Part shown: positions 7,850-14,257 of the stretch, piece after piece
How positions within the stretch are numbered: the stretch's first letter is position 1
Layout: each line of letters opens with the position of its first letter
Assembly (NCBI GenBank): GCA_050942625.1
Contig: JBMNNS010000020.1
Coordinates: forward strand, 1 to 23,205
Source of the DNA: JBMNNS01 sp050942625
GTDB taxonomy: Bacteria; Bacillota; Dethiobacteria; DTU022; UBA8154
Length of the DNA: 23,205 nucleotides
Reading direction: 5' to 3'
Position numbers and translations under genes: made by a program
Notes under the pieces: model-generated
The model's database searches: none
Told to the model about the DNA's origin: nothing
Seen by the model: only the letters and a program-made list of their open reading frames with translations

Positions 7850-9613
7850 ATGGCACTGGATCCAACCAAATATGCAGACTGGCAAATTGCCGAGGATGCA
7901 GAAAAAACAATGAAAACAGTTTACCAGCTCGGTGAAGAACTGGGACTGGAGAAAGAGGAGCTTCTCCCCTATGGCCACTATGTAGCCAAAGTTGATTTTA
8001 AAAGTGTTTTGTCACGTCTTAGTGACAGGCCTGATGGCAAATATATTGACGTTACTGCCATCACCCCAACCCCGCTAGGGGAAGGTAAATCAACTTCACT
8101 CGTAGGGCTCGTTCAAGGATTAGGAAAGCGCGGCAAAAATGTTATTGGTACCATAAGGCAGCCTTCTGGCGGCCCAACAATGAACGTCAAAGGCTCTGCC
8201 GCTGGCGGTGGACTTTCCCAGTGTATCCCCCTGACCGAATTTTCCCTGGGCCTTACCGGTGACATTAACGCAGTAATGAATGCCCATAACCTGGCCATGG
8301 TTGCAGTGACTTCCCGGCTGCAGCATGAGTTCAACTACAGCGACAACTATTTAAACAAAATTGGTTTGAAAAGGCTGAATATCGATCCCCGGAACGTGGA
8401 AATGAAGTGGATTATGGACTTCTGCGCCCAGGCACTTCGTAACATCGTGATTGGGATCGGGGGCAAAATGGATGGCCTAATGATGGAATCAGGCTTTGCT
8501 ATTGCTGTTTCTTCGGAAATTATGGCTATCCTTGCTGTAGCTACTGACTTGAAAGATATGCGGGAACGTATGGGTAAAATCGTAGTTGCTTACGATAAAA
8601 AAGGAAACCCCGTTACCACCGAAGACCTCGATGTTGCTGGTGCCATGACAGCCTGGATGGTAGAGGCACTTAACCCCAACCTGATGCAAACGCTAGAAGG
8701 ACAGCCCATGTTTGTCCATGCTGGGCCTTTTGCTAACATCGCTGTTGGCCAGTCTTCTATTGTAGCAGACCGTGTCGCCCTTAAGTTGGCAGATTATGTC
8801 GTCACAGAGTCTGGCTTTGCTGCTGATATCGGTTTTGAGAAATTCTGGAACATTAAGTGCCGCATGTCTGGTCTGAAACCACATTGCGCTGTTCTTGTTG
8901 CCACAATCAGGGCACTGAAGTGCCACGGTGGCGCACCCCTGCCCTTACCAGGACAGCCTCTGGATGAAGGTTATTCCAAGGAAAACCTGCCCTGGGTAGA
9001 AGCTGGCTGTGAAAACCTGATTCACCTGATTAACGTTATCAAGAAATCTGGTGTGAACCCAGTTGTTTGTATCAACGCTTTCCATACCGATACTGAAAAG
9101 GAAATTGGACTCGTCCGTCGTCTGGCTGAAGAAGCCGGCGCAAGGGTTGCCCTATCTAAGCACTGGCAATTTGGCGGGGAAGGTGCTCTGGAATTAGCTG
9201 ATGCCGTTATCGCAGCCTGTGAAGAAGAAACAGAATTTAAATATCTTTATGAATTGGATGTACCCCTGCGTGAGCGCATCGAACTGATTGCTAAGAACGT
9301 TTATGGTGCCGATGGGGTTGATTATTCACCTCTTGCCCTGGAAAAAGCAAAAAGGATGGAGCAGGATCCTGAACTACAAAAACTGTGTACCTGCATGGTT
9401 AAAACACACCTTAGCTTAACCGATAATCCCTTGTTGAAAGGTGTACCCAAGGGATGGAACCTTTTTGTGCGTGATATCCTTACTTATGGAGGTGCCGGAT
9501 TTGTTGTTCCTGTAGCTGGAACTATCAGTCTCATGCCTGGCACTGGTTCCAACCCGGCTTACCGCCGTATTGATGTTGATGTGGAAACAGGAAAGGTAAA
9601 GGGATTATTCTAA
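7850..9613 (+). CDS. fhs: Formate–tetrahydrofolate ligase (divergent)
   Basis: This enzyme activates formate with ATP and THF to give 10-formyl-THF. That is a step of the Wood–Ljungdahl methyl branch and a source of one-carbon units for purines. ATP-site TPTPLGEGKST (residues 72–82), the AALRNIVIG-like core, GGPFANIA and ADYVVTESGFAADIG are clear. The start is ATG 7850 with AGGAGG (7837–7842) 7 nt upstream, giving 587 residues, longer than the usual 555–560. The conserved block normally reading REPS…GGAAGGGYAQV…TGDIHA is altered here to RQPS (103–106), SAAGGGLSQC and TGDINA. It is therefore a divergent lineage or a paralogue. Codon use looks richer in C/G-ending codons than its neighbours, which fits high expression or transfer. 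Confidence 0.9.
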   Translation: MALDPTKYADWQIAEDAEKTMKTVYQLGEELGLEKEELLPYGHYVAKVDFKSVLSRLSDRPDGKYIDVTAITPTPLGEGKSTSLVGLVQGLGKRGKNVIGTIRQPSGGPTMNVKGSAAGGGLSQCIPLTEFSLGLTGDINAVMNAHNLAMVAVTSRLQHEFNYSDNYLNKIGLKRLNIDPRNVEMKWIMDFCAQALRNIVIGIGGKMDGLMMESGFAIAVSSEIMAILAVATDLKDMRERMGKIVVAYDKKGNPVTTEDLDVAGAMTAWMVEALNPNLMQTLEGQPMFVHAGPFANIAVGQSSIVADRVALKLADYVVTESGFAADIGFEKFWNIKCRMSGLKPHCAVLVATIRALKCHGGAPLPLPGQPLDEGYSKENLPWVEAGCENLIHLINVIKKSGVNPVVCINAFHTDTEKEIGLVRRLAEEAGARVALSKHWQFGGEGALELADAVIAACEEETEFKYLYELDVPLRERIELIAKNVYGADGVDYSPLALEKAKRMEQDPELQKLCTCMVKTHLSLTDNPLLKGVPKGWNLFVRDILTYGGAGFVVPVAGTISLMPGTGSNPAYRRIDVDVETGKVKGLF

Positions 9614-9647
9614 GTAATTACTGATTGCCAGGCCATTATTGGTAAAG

Positions 9648-9676
9648 TTGTCTTTGGTAATCTAGATAAAAATAAT
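9648..9676 (+). promoter_or_regulatory. Possible promoter of the riboswitch–folE transcript
   Basis: TTGTCT (9648–9653) and AATAAT (9671–9676) are spaced by 17 bp, and the aptamer begins about 19 bp after the -10. Both hexamers are imperfect; the placement is the main support. Confidence 0.4.
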
Positions 9677-9694
9677 TAGGAAGGTTTTGTAGTT

Positions 9695-9800
9695 GGCAGA
9701 GTAGGTGTCATGCGTTAAGTGCTAAGGGATGGGAAGTTGCCCTTAGACGAAAGGTGTCCACTGTTGGGCTTGCCTGCGACATGGCTCCGCATCCGCTGCT
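9695..9800 (+). promoter_or_regulatory. Tetrahydrofolate (THF, folT-type) riboswitch aptamer
   Basis: The sequence follows the known THF aptamer order: P1 strand GGCAG, AGTAG, P2, GCGTTAAGTG, stem, GGGATGGG, ACGAAAG, and finally CATCCG before the P1 closing strand. P1 is GGCAG (9695–9699) with CTGCT (9796–9800). P2 is 9704–9712 with 9780–9788 (8 of 9 pairs, one wobble). CTAAG (9722–9726) pairs with CTTAG (9742–9746), and the loop GGATG (9727–9731) can form the characteristic pseudoknot with CATCC (9790–9794). THF riboswitches are known upstream of folE and folT genes in Firmicutes, and folE follows here. Confidence 0.92.
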
Positions 9801-9846
9801 GCATTTAGAGCAAAGGTAAACACCTCCTTTCTCTCAGATGTGGCAG
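9796..9846 (+). promoter_or_regulatory. Antiterminator hairpin of the THF riboswitch
   Basis: Bases 9796–9816 pair with 9826–9846 in a hairpin of about 20 bp with two single-C bulges (9811, 9835) and three G·U pairs, around a 9-nt loop. The 5' arm begins with the closing strand of aptamer P1 (CTGCT, 9796–9800). The 3' arm contains the left arm of the terminator. It is therefore mutually exclusive with both the folded aptamer and the terminator. Confidence 0.75.
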
Positions 9847-9884
9847 TCTAAGCCCATCTTTAGAGCAAGGAGGTGTATTTTTTT
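9820..9884 (+). terminator. Riboswitch-controlled intrinsic terminator before folE
   Basis: ACACCTCCTT (9820–9829) pairs perfectly with AAGGAGGTGT (9867–9876). The stem continues with CTCT/AGAG (9831–9834/9862–9865) and AGATG/CATCT plus GGC/GCC. About 22 pairs form, followed by seven T (9878–9884). It should form when THF stabilises the aptamer, giving ligand-dependent shut-off of folE and the genes after it. Confidence 0.9.
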
Positions 9885-9982
9885 GGTATTTAATGGGATA
9901 AGCTGATTGAAGCCACTTAGAGAGTTTTTTCAAGGGTTTTGTTGTGGGACAAATCTTAATAATAATAAGAGGAGTTATTGCA

Positions 9983-10546
9983 ATGATCGATGAGGAAAAA
10001 ATTGAAAAAGCTGTTTTAATGATTTTAGAAGCTATTGGGGAAAACCCTAAAAGGGAAGGTTTGGTGGGTACCCCCAGACGAGTTGCTAAAATGTATAAAG
10101 AAGTTTTTGGTGGTTTGACTCAGGATCCCAGGGAACCGCTCAAAACTTGTTTTGTAGAGGACAAACATGATGAAATGGTGATCGTCAAGGATATCACTTT
10201 ATATTCTATGTGCGAACATCACCTGCTCCCCTTTTATGGAAAAGCCCATATTGTTTATATCCCCAACGAAGGCAGGATAGTAGGGCTTAGCAAGCTTGTC
10301 AGGGTAGTGGAGCTGATATCCCGCAGGCCCCAGTTGCAGGAAAGAATAACAAGCAAAATTGCTGATATAATTATGGAGGTTCTTAACCCTAAAGGAGTGG
10401 TGGTAGTAGTAGAAGCTGAACACCTTTGTATGTCTATCCGGGGTGTAAAAAAACCAGGAGCCACAACTATAACTTCTGCAGTGAGAGGCATTTTTTACCG
10501 GAACCCAGTTTCCAGATCCGAAGCCTTTTCATTGATAAGGGGATAG
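9983..10546 (+). CDS. folE: GTP cyclohydrolase I
   Basis: FolE catalyses the first step of folate synthesis, GTP to 7,8-dihydroneopterin triphosphate plus formate, as a zinc-dependent decamer. The protein is 187 residues. Zinc and catalytic residues are visible: MCEHHLLPF with C77, H79 and H80, and EAEHLCMSIRG with H147 and C149. GRIVGLSKLVR and the GATTITSAVRG end are also standard for type I. ATG 9983 is chosen with RBS AGAGGAG (9969–9975); the open frame extends to GTG 9944 without an RBS. It is the first gene behind the THF riboswitch. The next gene's RBS lies in its last codons, so folE heads a tight operon. Confidence 0.97.
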   Translation: MIDEEKIEKAVLMILEAIGENPKREGLVGTPRRVAKMYKEVFGGLTQDPREPLKTCFVEDKHDEMVIVKDITLYSMCEHHLLPFYGKAHIVYIPNEGRIVGLSKLVRVVELISRRPQLQERITSKIADIIMEVLNPKGVVVVVEAEHLCMSIRGVKKPGATTITSAVRGIFYRNPVSRSEAFSLIRG

Positions 10547-10552
10547 TTTGCA

Positions 10553-11038
10553 GTGGAAAGGATCAAATTAATTCTGGAGTCCCCTGCTTATCATAAATAT
10601 CTTTTAAAAATTGAAGAAAAAGAAATTGAAAGGCCTTTTTGCAGGCATAATTTTCAACATTTTTTAGATGTAGCAAGGTTGGCCTGGATTTTTGTGCTGG
10701 AGGAGGAAAATTACAGCAGGGATCTGGTTTATGCCGCTGCCCTGCTTCATGATATTGCCCGGTGGCAGGAATATGAGGGGAAGGGCTGTCATGCCTTATT
10801 GAGTGCTAAACTGGCAGAACCCCTTCTTCTAGAAGCAGGCTATTTGCCATGGGAAAGAAAATTGATCTTAGATGCTATTAAAGAACACCGTAGGGAAGAA
10901 GACGATGCATATTCTTCAACCCTTAGCAGGTTGGTCAGTAAGGCAGATAAATATAGCCGCTTATGCTTTCAGTGTCGGGCTAAAAACGAGTGTTATAAAA
11001 GTTCCAAAATGCCTCATGATCAGCAGTTATTTTATTGA
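10553..11038 (+). CDS. HD-domain metal-dependent phosphohydrolase in the folate operon
   Basis: This 161-residue soluble protein belongs to the HD superfamily. The metal-site pattern is a His in HNFQHFLDVARLA (H32 or H36), HD at H66–D67 in LLHDIARWQ, and a distal D132 in KADKYSR; KEHRRE near 107–112 may contribute. A Cys-containing tail (CFQCRAKNEC) follows. The start is GTG 10553 with AAGGGGA (10537–10543) 9 nt upstream, overlapping the end of folE. Its stop overlaps the folP RBS. Placement between folE and folP suggests a role in pterin metabolism, possibly hydrolysis of dihydroneopterin triphosphate, for which no other gene is visible here. That function is inference; HD proteins have diverse substrates. 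Confidence 0.8.
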   Translation: MERIKLILESPAYHKYLLKIEEKEIERPFCRHNFQHFLDVARLAWIFVLEEENYSRDLVYAAALLHDIARWQEYEGKGCHALLSAKLAEPLLLEAGYLPWERKLILDAIKEHRREEDDAYSSTLSRLVSKADKYSRLCFQCRAKNECYKSSKMPHDQQLFY

Positions 11039-11051
11039 GGGGGAAATATTC

Positions 11052-12236
11052 TTGAATTTTACAATGGTAAAGCCTATTATGCTGAATAATATTACAGCTA
11101 TACGACGGGAAATGGAAAAGATGGGGGTTGATCCCACCGGCATAAAAATCATGGAGCCAAAAAATATATTTTTTACGATTAAAGTTGCAGATTTATCTCT
11201 GAAGGCAGCCCTTTTGTTAAAACAGGAGATGCTTTCCAAAGGGGGGGAGGCAGCCCTGCCCAAAAAGGCCAGTATGTTGGCAGCCGACAAGGTTGATGCC
11301 CTGCTCTCCGGAACAAAAAGACAATTCCAGGAGGTGATCAAAAAGTTAAAGACGCAACCCTTTGGTTTAAATTATCTGGCAACCGAATTGGAACGTGTTC
11401 TTAAAAACAGGGATAAGAATCATTACAAGCTGCAGCTAGGGGAACACACTATATATACCGGCCAACGGACTATAATTATGGGGATATTGAATGTAACCCC
11501 GGACTCATTTTCTGATGGTGGAAGGTTTACTGAATTGGATGCATCCATAAAGCATGCACTTCAAATGGTGGAAGACGGCGTAGATATTATTGATGTTGGA
11601 GGAGAATCAACCCGTCCTGGCTATCTTCCCGTTTCCCTGGAGGAGGAACTTGCTCGGGTTATCCCGGTAATAAAACAACTAAAAAAGGAAACAGATGTTC
11701 CTATTTCCATTGATAGTTACAAAGCAGAGGTGGCAAAACAAGCTTTGGAAGCGGGGGCTGTGATGGTGAATGATGTTTGGGGGTTAAAGGCCGATCCAGA
11801 AATGGCTGCCGTGGTTTCTTCCTATAATGTACCCGTTTGTATTATGCATAATAGAAAAAATGCTGAATATAACGACTTGTTAACTGATATAATGATTGAT
11901 CTGCAAGCTAGCATCAGCCTCGCTTATGAGGCAGGTGTTTCTCCAGACCAAATTATTATTGATCCTGGCATTGGATTTGCAAAAAATTGGGAAGAAAATT
12001 TGGAGGTCATGAATCGTCAGGAGGAATTTAAAAGTATGGGTTTCCCTTTGTTATTAGGTGTTTCCCGTAAATCAACAATTGGCAGGATCCTGAACCTTCC
12101 TGCGGATGAAAGACTGGAGGGTACAGCAGCTGCGGTCGCAGTAGCTATTGCTAAGGGTGCTGATATTATTCGTGTTCATGATGTCAAGGAAATGAAAAGA
12201 GTAGCAGATATGACCGATGCTATAGTAAGAAGGTAG
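11052..12236 (+). CDS. folP: Dihydropteroate synthase with N-terminal extension
   Basis: FolP joins dihydropterin pyrophosphate and p-aminobenzoate to dihydropteroate and is the sulfonamide target. The TIM-barrel begins near residue 135 with TIIMGILNVTPDSFSDGG (G144 onward). DIIDVGGESTRPG, PISIDSYKAEVA, MVNDVWGLK, IIIDPGIGFAK, LLLGVSRKSTIG and the IIRVHDVKE end follow. Residues 1–130 form an additional domain not present in the roughly 280-residue E. coli and B. subtilis enzymes. The start is TTG 11052, supported by GAGGGGG (11037–11043) 8 nt upstream. ATG 11064 is too far from the RBS, and the open frame back to 10872 only overlaps the HD gene. The total is 394 residues. FolB starts 4 bases after the stop. 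Confidence 0.93.
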   Translation: MNFTMVKPIMLNNITAIRREMEKMGVDPTGIKIMEPKNIFFTIKVADLSLKAALLLKQEMLSKGGEAALPKKASMLAADKVDALLSGTKRQFQEVIKKLKTQPFGLNYLATELERVLKNRDKNHYKLQLGEHTIYTGQRTIIMGILNVTPDSFSDGGRFTELDASIKHALQMVEDGVDIIDVGGESTRPGYLPVSLEEELARVIPVIKQLKKETDVPISIDSYKAEVAKQALEAGAVMVNDVWGLKADPEMAAVVSSYNVPVCIMHNRKNAEYNDLLTDIMIDLQASISLAYEAGVSPDQIIIDPGIGFAKNWEENLEVMNRQEEFKSMGFPLLLGVSRKSTIGRILNLPADERLEGTAAAVAVAIAKGADIIRVHDVKEMKRVADMTDAIVRR

Positions 12237-12239
12237 AAT

Positions 12240-12611
12240 ATGAAAAAACGGAAAGATTCAATTGTTCTTAGTGGGATGGCGTTTTATGCTTATCATGGGG
12301 TCTTGCCAGAAGAAAAAAAGTTGGGCCAAAAATTTTTGGTTAATGTAGAGTTGTTTTTGGAACTAAACAAACCTGGGAAAACTGATGATCTGGTTGATAC
12401 TGTTGATTACGCCGCCATTTATGAGGTCATTAAGGGCATAATGGAGGGCCCTTCCCATCAACTTTTAGAGTCCCTGGCAGAAGAAATAGCTGCAAAAGTG
12501 CTCAAATTCCCTATAAAAGGTATTATTGTCGAGGTTAAAAAAATCTCCCCTCCCATTCCGGGTTTTCTAGAAAGTGTAGCAGTAAAAATAAACAGGGGGG
12601 AAATAGAATGA
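12240..12611 (+). CDS. folB: Dihydroneopterin aldolase
   Basis: FolB cleaves 7,8-dihydroneopterin to 6-hydroxymethyl-7,8-dihydropterin and glycolaldehyde. The 123-residue length is typical. FYAYHGVLPEEKKLGQKF carries the conserved Glu of the active site, DTVDYAAIYEVI the conserved Tyr, and VEVKKISPPIPG the active-site Lys. The gene starts three bases after the folP stop and overlaps folK by four bases (ATGA), so it is translationally coupled on both sides. The folP–folB–folK order is the same as in B. subtilis. Confidence 0.96.
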   Translation: MKKRKDSIVLSGMAFYAYHGVLPEEKKLGQKFLVNVELFLELNKPGKTDDLVDTVDYAAIYEVIKGIMEGPSHQLLESLAEEIAAKVLKFPIKGIIVEVKKISPPIPGFLESVAVKINRGEIE

Positions 12612-13102
12612 TAGTGGCCTATATTTCTCTTGGCTCTAATTTGGGGGATCGGCTGGGCTATATTAACAGGGCTTTAGGGAAGTTAAAGGAGCGGGAAGAT
12701 ATAAAAATAATAAAGGTTTCTTCATTCTATGAAACAGAGCCTGTTGGCTATAAAGAACAGGGCAAGTTTATTAATGCTGTTCTTGCTTTGGAAACAAATC
12801 TGCAGCCTTATGAACTTCTGCAGGTACTTCAAAGTATTGAAACCGATCTTGATAGGGTAAGGACCAGGAGGTGGGGCCCCCGGACAATTGATCTGGATAT
12901 TCTTTTTTATGGTGATCAGATTTTAAATGATCCGGATTTGACCATTCCCCACCCCCGGGTAACGGAAAGGGCTTTTGTCTTGGTCCCTCTGGCTGAAATA
13001 GCCCCTTCGTTGCTGCATCCTATTACGGGGAAAAGTATTTCCAGCCATTTAAATGCACTTAATGACAGGGGCGGGGTAGTAATATTTCCCCACAATCATT
13101 AA
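12608..13102 (+). CDS. folK: 6-hydroxymethyl-7,8-dihydropterin pyrophosphokinase
   Basis: FolK transfers pyrophosphate from ATP to hydroxymethyldihydropterin, giving the FolP substrate. The protein is 164 residues, the single-domain size. Signatures in order are SLGSNLGDRLGYI at the N-terminus, SSFYETEPVGYKEQGKFINAV, and RWGPRTIDLDILFYG with the metal-binding D-x-D. TIPHPRVTERAFVLVPL closes the fold. Its start overlaps the folB stop. A 64-bp gap separates it from coaX, with no clear terminator, so coaX is probably in the same transcript. Confidence 0.97.
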   Translation: MIVAYISLGSNLGDRLGYINRALGKLKEREDIKIIKVSSFYETEPVGYKEQGKFINAVLALETNLQPYELLQVLQSIETDLDRVRTRRWGPRTIDLDILFYGDQILNDPDLTIPHPRVTERAFVLVPLAEIAPSLLHPITGKSISSHLNALNDRGGVVIFPHNH

Positions 13103-13166
13103 GTGGTTATCTGGTTTATGCTTAAAATAGGAATCAAAAAGGTTGTTACCAAAGGGGTGAAAGGTT

Positions 13167-13931
13167 TTGCTTCTCGCCATGGATGTTGGAAATACAAATA
13201 TTATGCTGGGTGTTTATAGTGGTGAAAATCTGGAAATATGGTGGCGGATTTCTACGAAGAGGGCTCAGACTGAAGATGAATATGGGGTTATAATCAGAAA
13301 TTTATTTCAACAAAATGGTTTGAAAGCTGAATGTATCAAGGCTGTTATCATTTCGTCCGTAGTTCCCCCGCTTCTTTGTTCACTGGAAAAGATGTCCAAA
13401 AAATATTTTAAAGTTTCACCGATGATAGTAGGCCCTGGAATTAAAACAGGTTTAAATATATTAATGGATAACCCTCGAGAAGTAGGTGCTGATCGTATAG
13501 TAAATGCGGTAGGTGCTATTGGGCTCTATGGCGGCCCCCTTATAATTGTAGATTTTGGAACAGCCACAACATTTTGTGTTATTTCGGGTAAAGGGGAGTA
13601 TCTGGGTGGTGCCATTGCTCCCGGTATCCAGATTTCTACTGAAGCTCTTTTCCAGAAAGCGGCCAAGCTTCCCAGGGTTGAACTTTTAAGGCCCCAGAAA
13701 ATTATTGGAAAGAATACCGTTTCTTCCATGCAATCGGGATTTTTTTATGGTTTTGTAGGACAGGTGGACGGCATTGTGGGGCGAATGTTGAAAGAGCTAA
13801 ATGAAAAGCCTTTTGTAGTAGCTACTGGAGGACTCGCTGGCCTAATAGCTACAGAATCTGAAACTATTGAAGAGGTCAATTATTTTCTGACCTTGGAAGG
13901 TTTAAGGATTATTTATGACAAAAACAAATAA
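13167..13931 (+). CDS. coaX: Type III pantothenate kinase
   Basis: CoaX phosphorylates pantothenate, the first step of CoA synthesis. The type III enzyme belongs to the ASKHA superfamily and depends on a monovalent cation. The protein is 254 residues. The ATP-binding DVGNTN is at 6–11, GADRIVNAVGA at about 107–117, DFGTATTF at about 129–136 with the catalytic-region Asp, and ATGGLAGLIA near the end. The start is TTG 13167, 6–7 nt after AAGGGGTGA (13152–13160). In B. subtilis coaX lies directly after ftsH; here it has moved behind the folate genes. An intrinsic terminator follows at once. Confidence 0.95.
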   Translation: MLLAMDVGNTNIMLGVYSGENLEIWWRISTKRAQTEDEYGVIIRNLFQQNGLKAECIKAVIISSVVPPLLCSLEKMSKKYFKVSPMIVGPGIKTGLNILMDNPREVGADRIVNAVGAIGLYGGPLIIVDFGTATTFCVISGKGEYLGGAIAPGIQISTEALFQKAAKLPRVELLRPQKIIGKNTVSSMQSGFFYGFVGQVDGIVGRMLKELNEKPFVVATGGLAGLIATESETIEEVNYFLTLEGLRIIYDKNK

Positions 13932-13932
13932 G

Positions 13933-13958
13933 ATAAGATCTTTTAGGACCTTATTTTT
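13933..13958 (+). terminator. Intrinsic terminator after coaX
   Basis: ATAAGATC (13933–13940) pairs with GACCTTAT (13947–13954), with one mismatch, around TTTTAG. The stem runs into TTTTT (13954–13958). It starts two bases after the coaX stop and ends the folE–coaX operon. Confidence 0.75.
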
Positions 13959-14068
13959 ATTGAAAGGAAACTAAATGAGTGAGAGGGTAACTATATATAA
14001 TTCAATCAAAGGTAGTCTGGGAGAATGGTCATTAAAAATGCTCTCATTTTTTGATCCAGGCATTTAGC

Positions 14069-14094
14069 TAAATTAATTTTATAAAATTAATTTA
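14069..14094. repeat. 26-bp perfect A/T palindrome
   Basis: The left half TAAATTAATTTTA is followed directly by its exact reverse complement TAAAATTAATTTA, with no spacer. All 26 bases are A or T. It could be an operator for a dimeric regulator or a cruciform/hairpin-forming site. It lies about 165 bp before mnhB and 75 bp after the lone TATAAT. Confidence 0.7.
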
Positions 14095-14108
14095 CCGGCA
14101 GGAGTTTA

Positions 14109-14225
14109 GTCGGTATGCAAAGAATGAATACAAAGGGCATAAACATGGTGCATAAGTAAATTAAACTTTAAGAAAGGAGGAAGAGCAAAAATTATATACC
14201 GACATTATACTTGTTTTTGCACCAT
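14109..14225 (+). promoter_or_regulatory. Pseudoknot-capable leader RNA of the antiporter cluster
   Basis: GTCGGTAT (14109–14116) is exactly complementary to ATACCGAC (14196–14203). ATGGTGCA (14145–14152) is exactly complementary to TGCACCAT (14218–14225). The order is A, B, A', B', the topology of a pseudoknot. CGGT of the first element can also pair locally with ACCG (14094–14097). I do not recognise it as a specific riboswitch class; sodium-sensing classes are a reasonable comparison given the genes behind it. Confidence 0.4.
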
Positions 14226-14257
14226 GAAAACATCATCATTTGCGAGGTGATGCATTT

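Larger units (their letters stand above)
13959..14257 (+). other. Long leader before the antiporter cluster
   Basis: About 300 bases separate the coaX terminator from the mnhB start. A TATAAT (13996–14001) lacks a recognisable -35. The stretch holds a long A/T palindrome (14069–14094) and two interleaved 8-bp inverted repeats able to form a pseudoknot (14109–14225). It also has a strong orphan RBS, AAAGGAGG (14173–14180), with no standard start codon in range. A mini-ORF (14224–14250, nine codons with stop, Met-Lys-Thr-Ser-Ser-Phe-Ala-Arg) has its stop inside the mnhB RBS. No longer gene is supported. It looks like a regulatory 5' untranslated region. Confidence 0.55.

Noticed and set aside
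10872..11051. Longer folP start overlapping the HD gene
   Set aside because: It would overlap the HD-domain coding sequence by more than 160 bases and has no RBS; TTG 11052 has a strong one.
14021..14052. Second terminator after coaX (GAGA…TCTC plus T-run)
   Set aside because: The stem has only four outer pairs, a large asymmetric internal loop and a gap before the T-run; a better terminator is already at 13933–13958.
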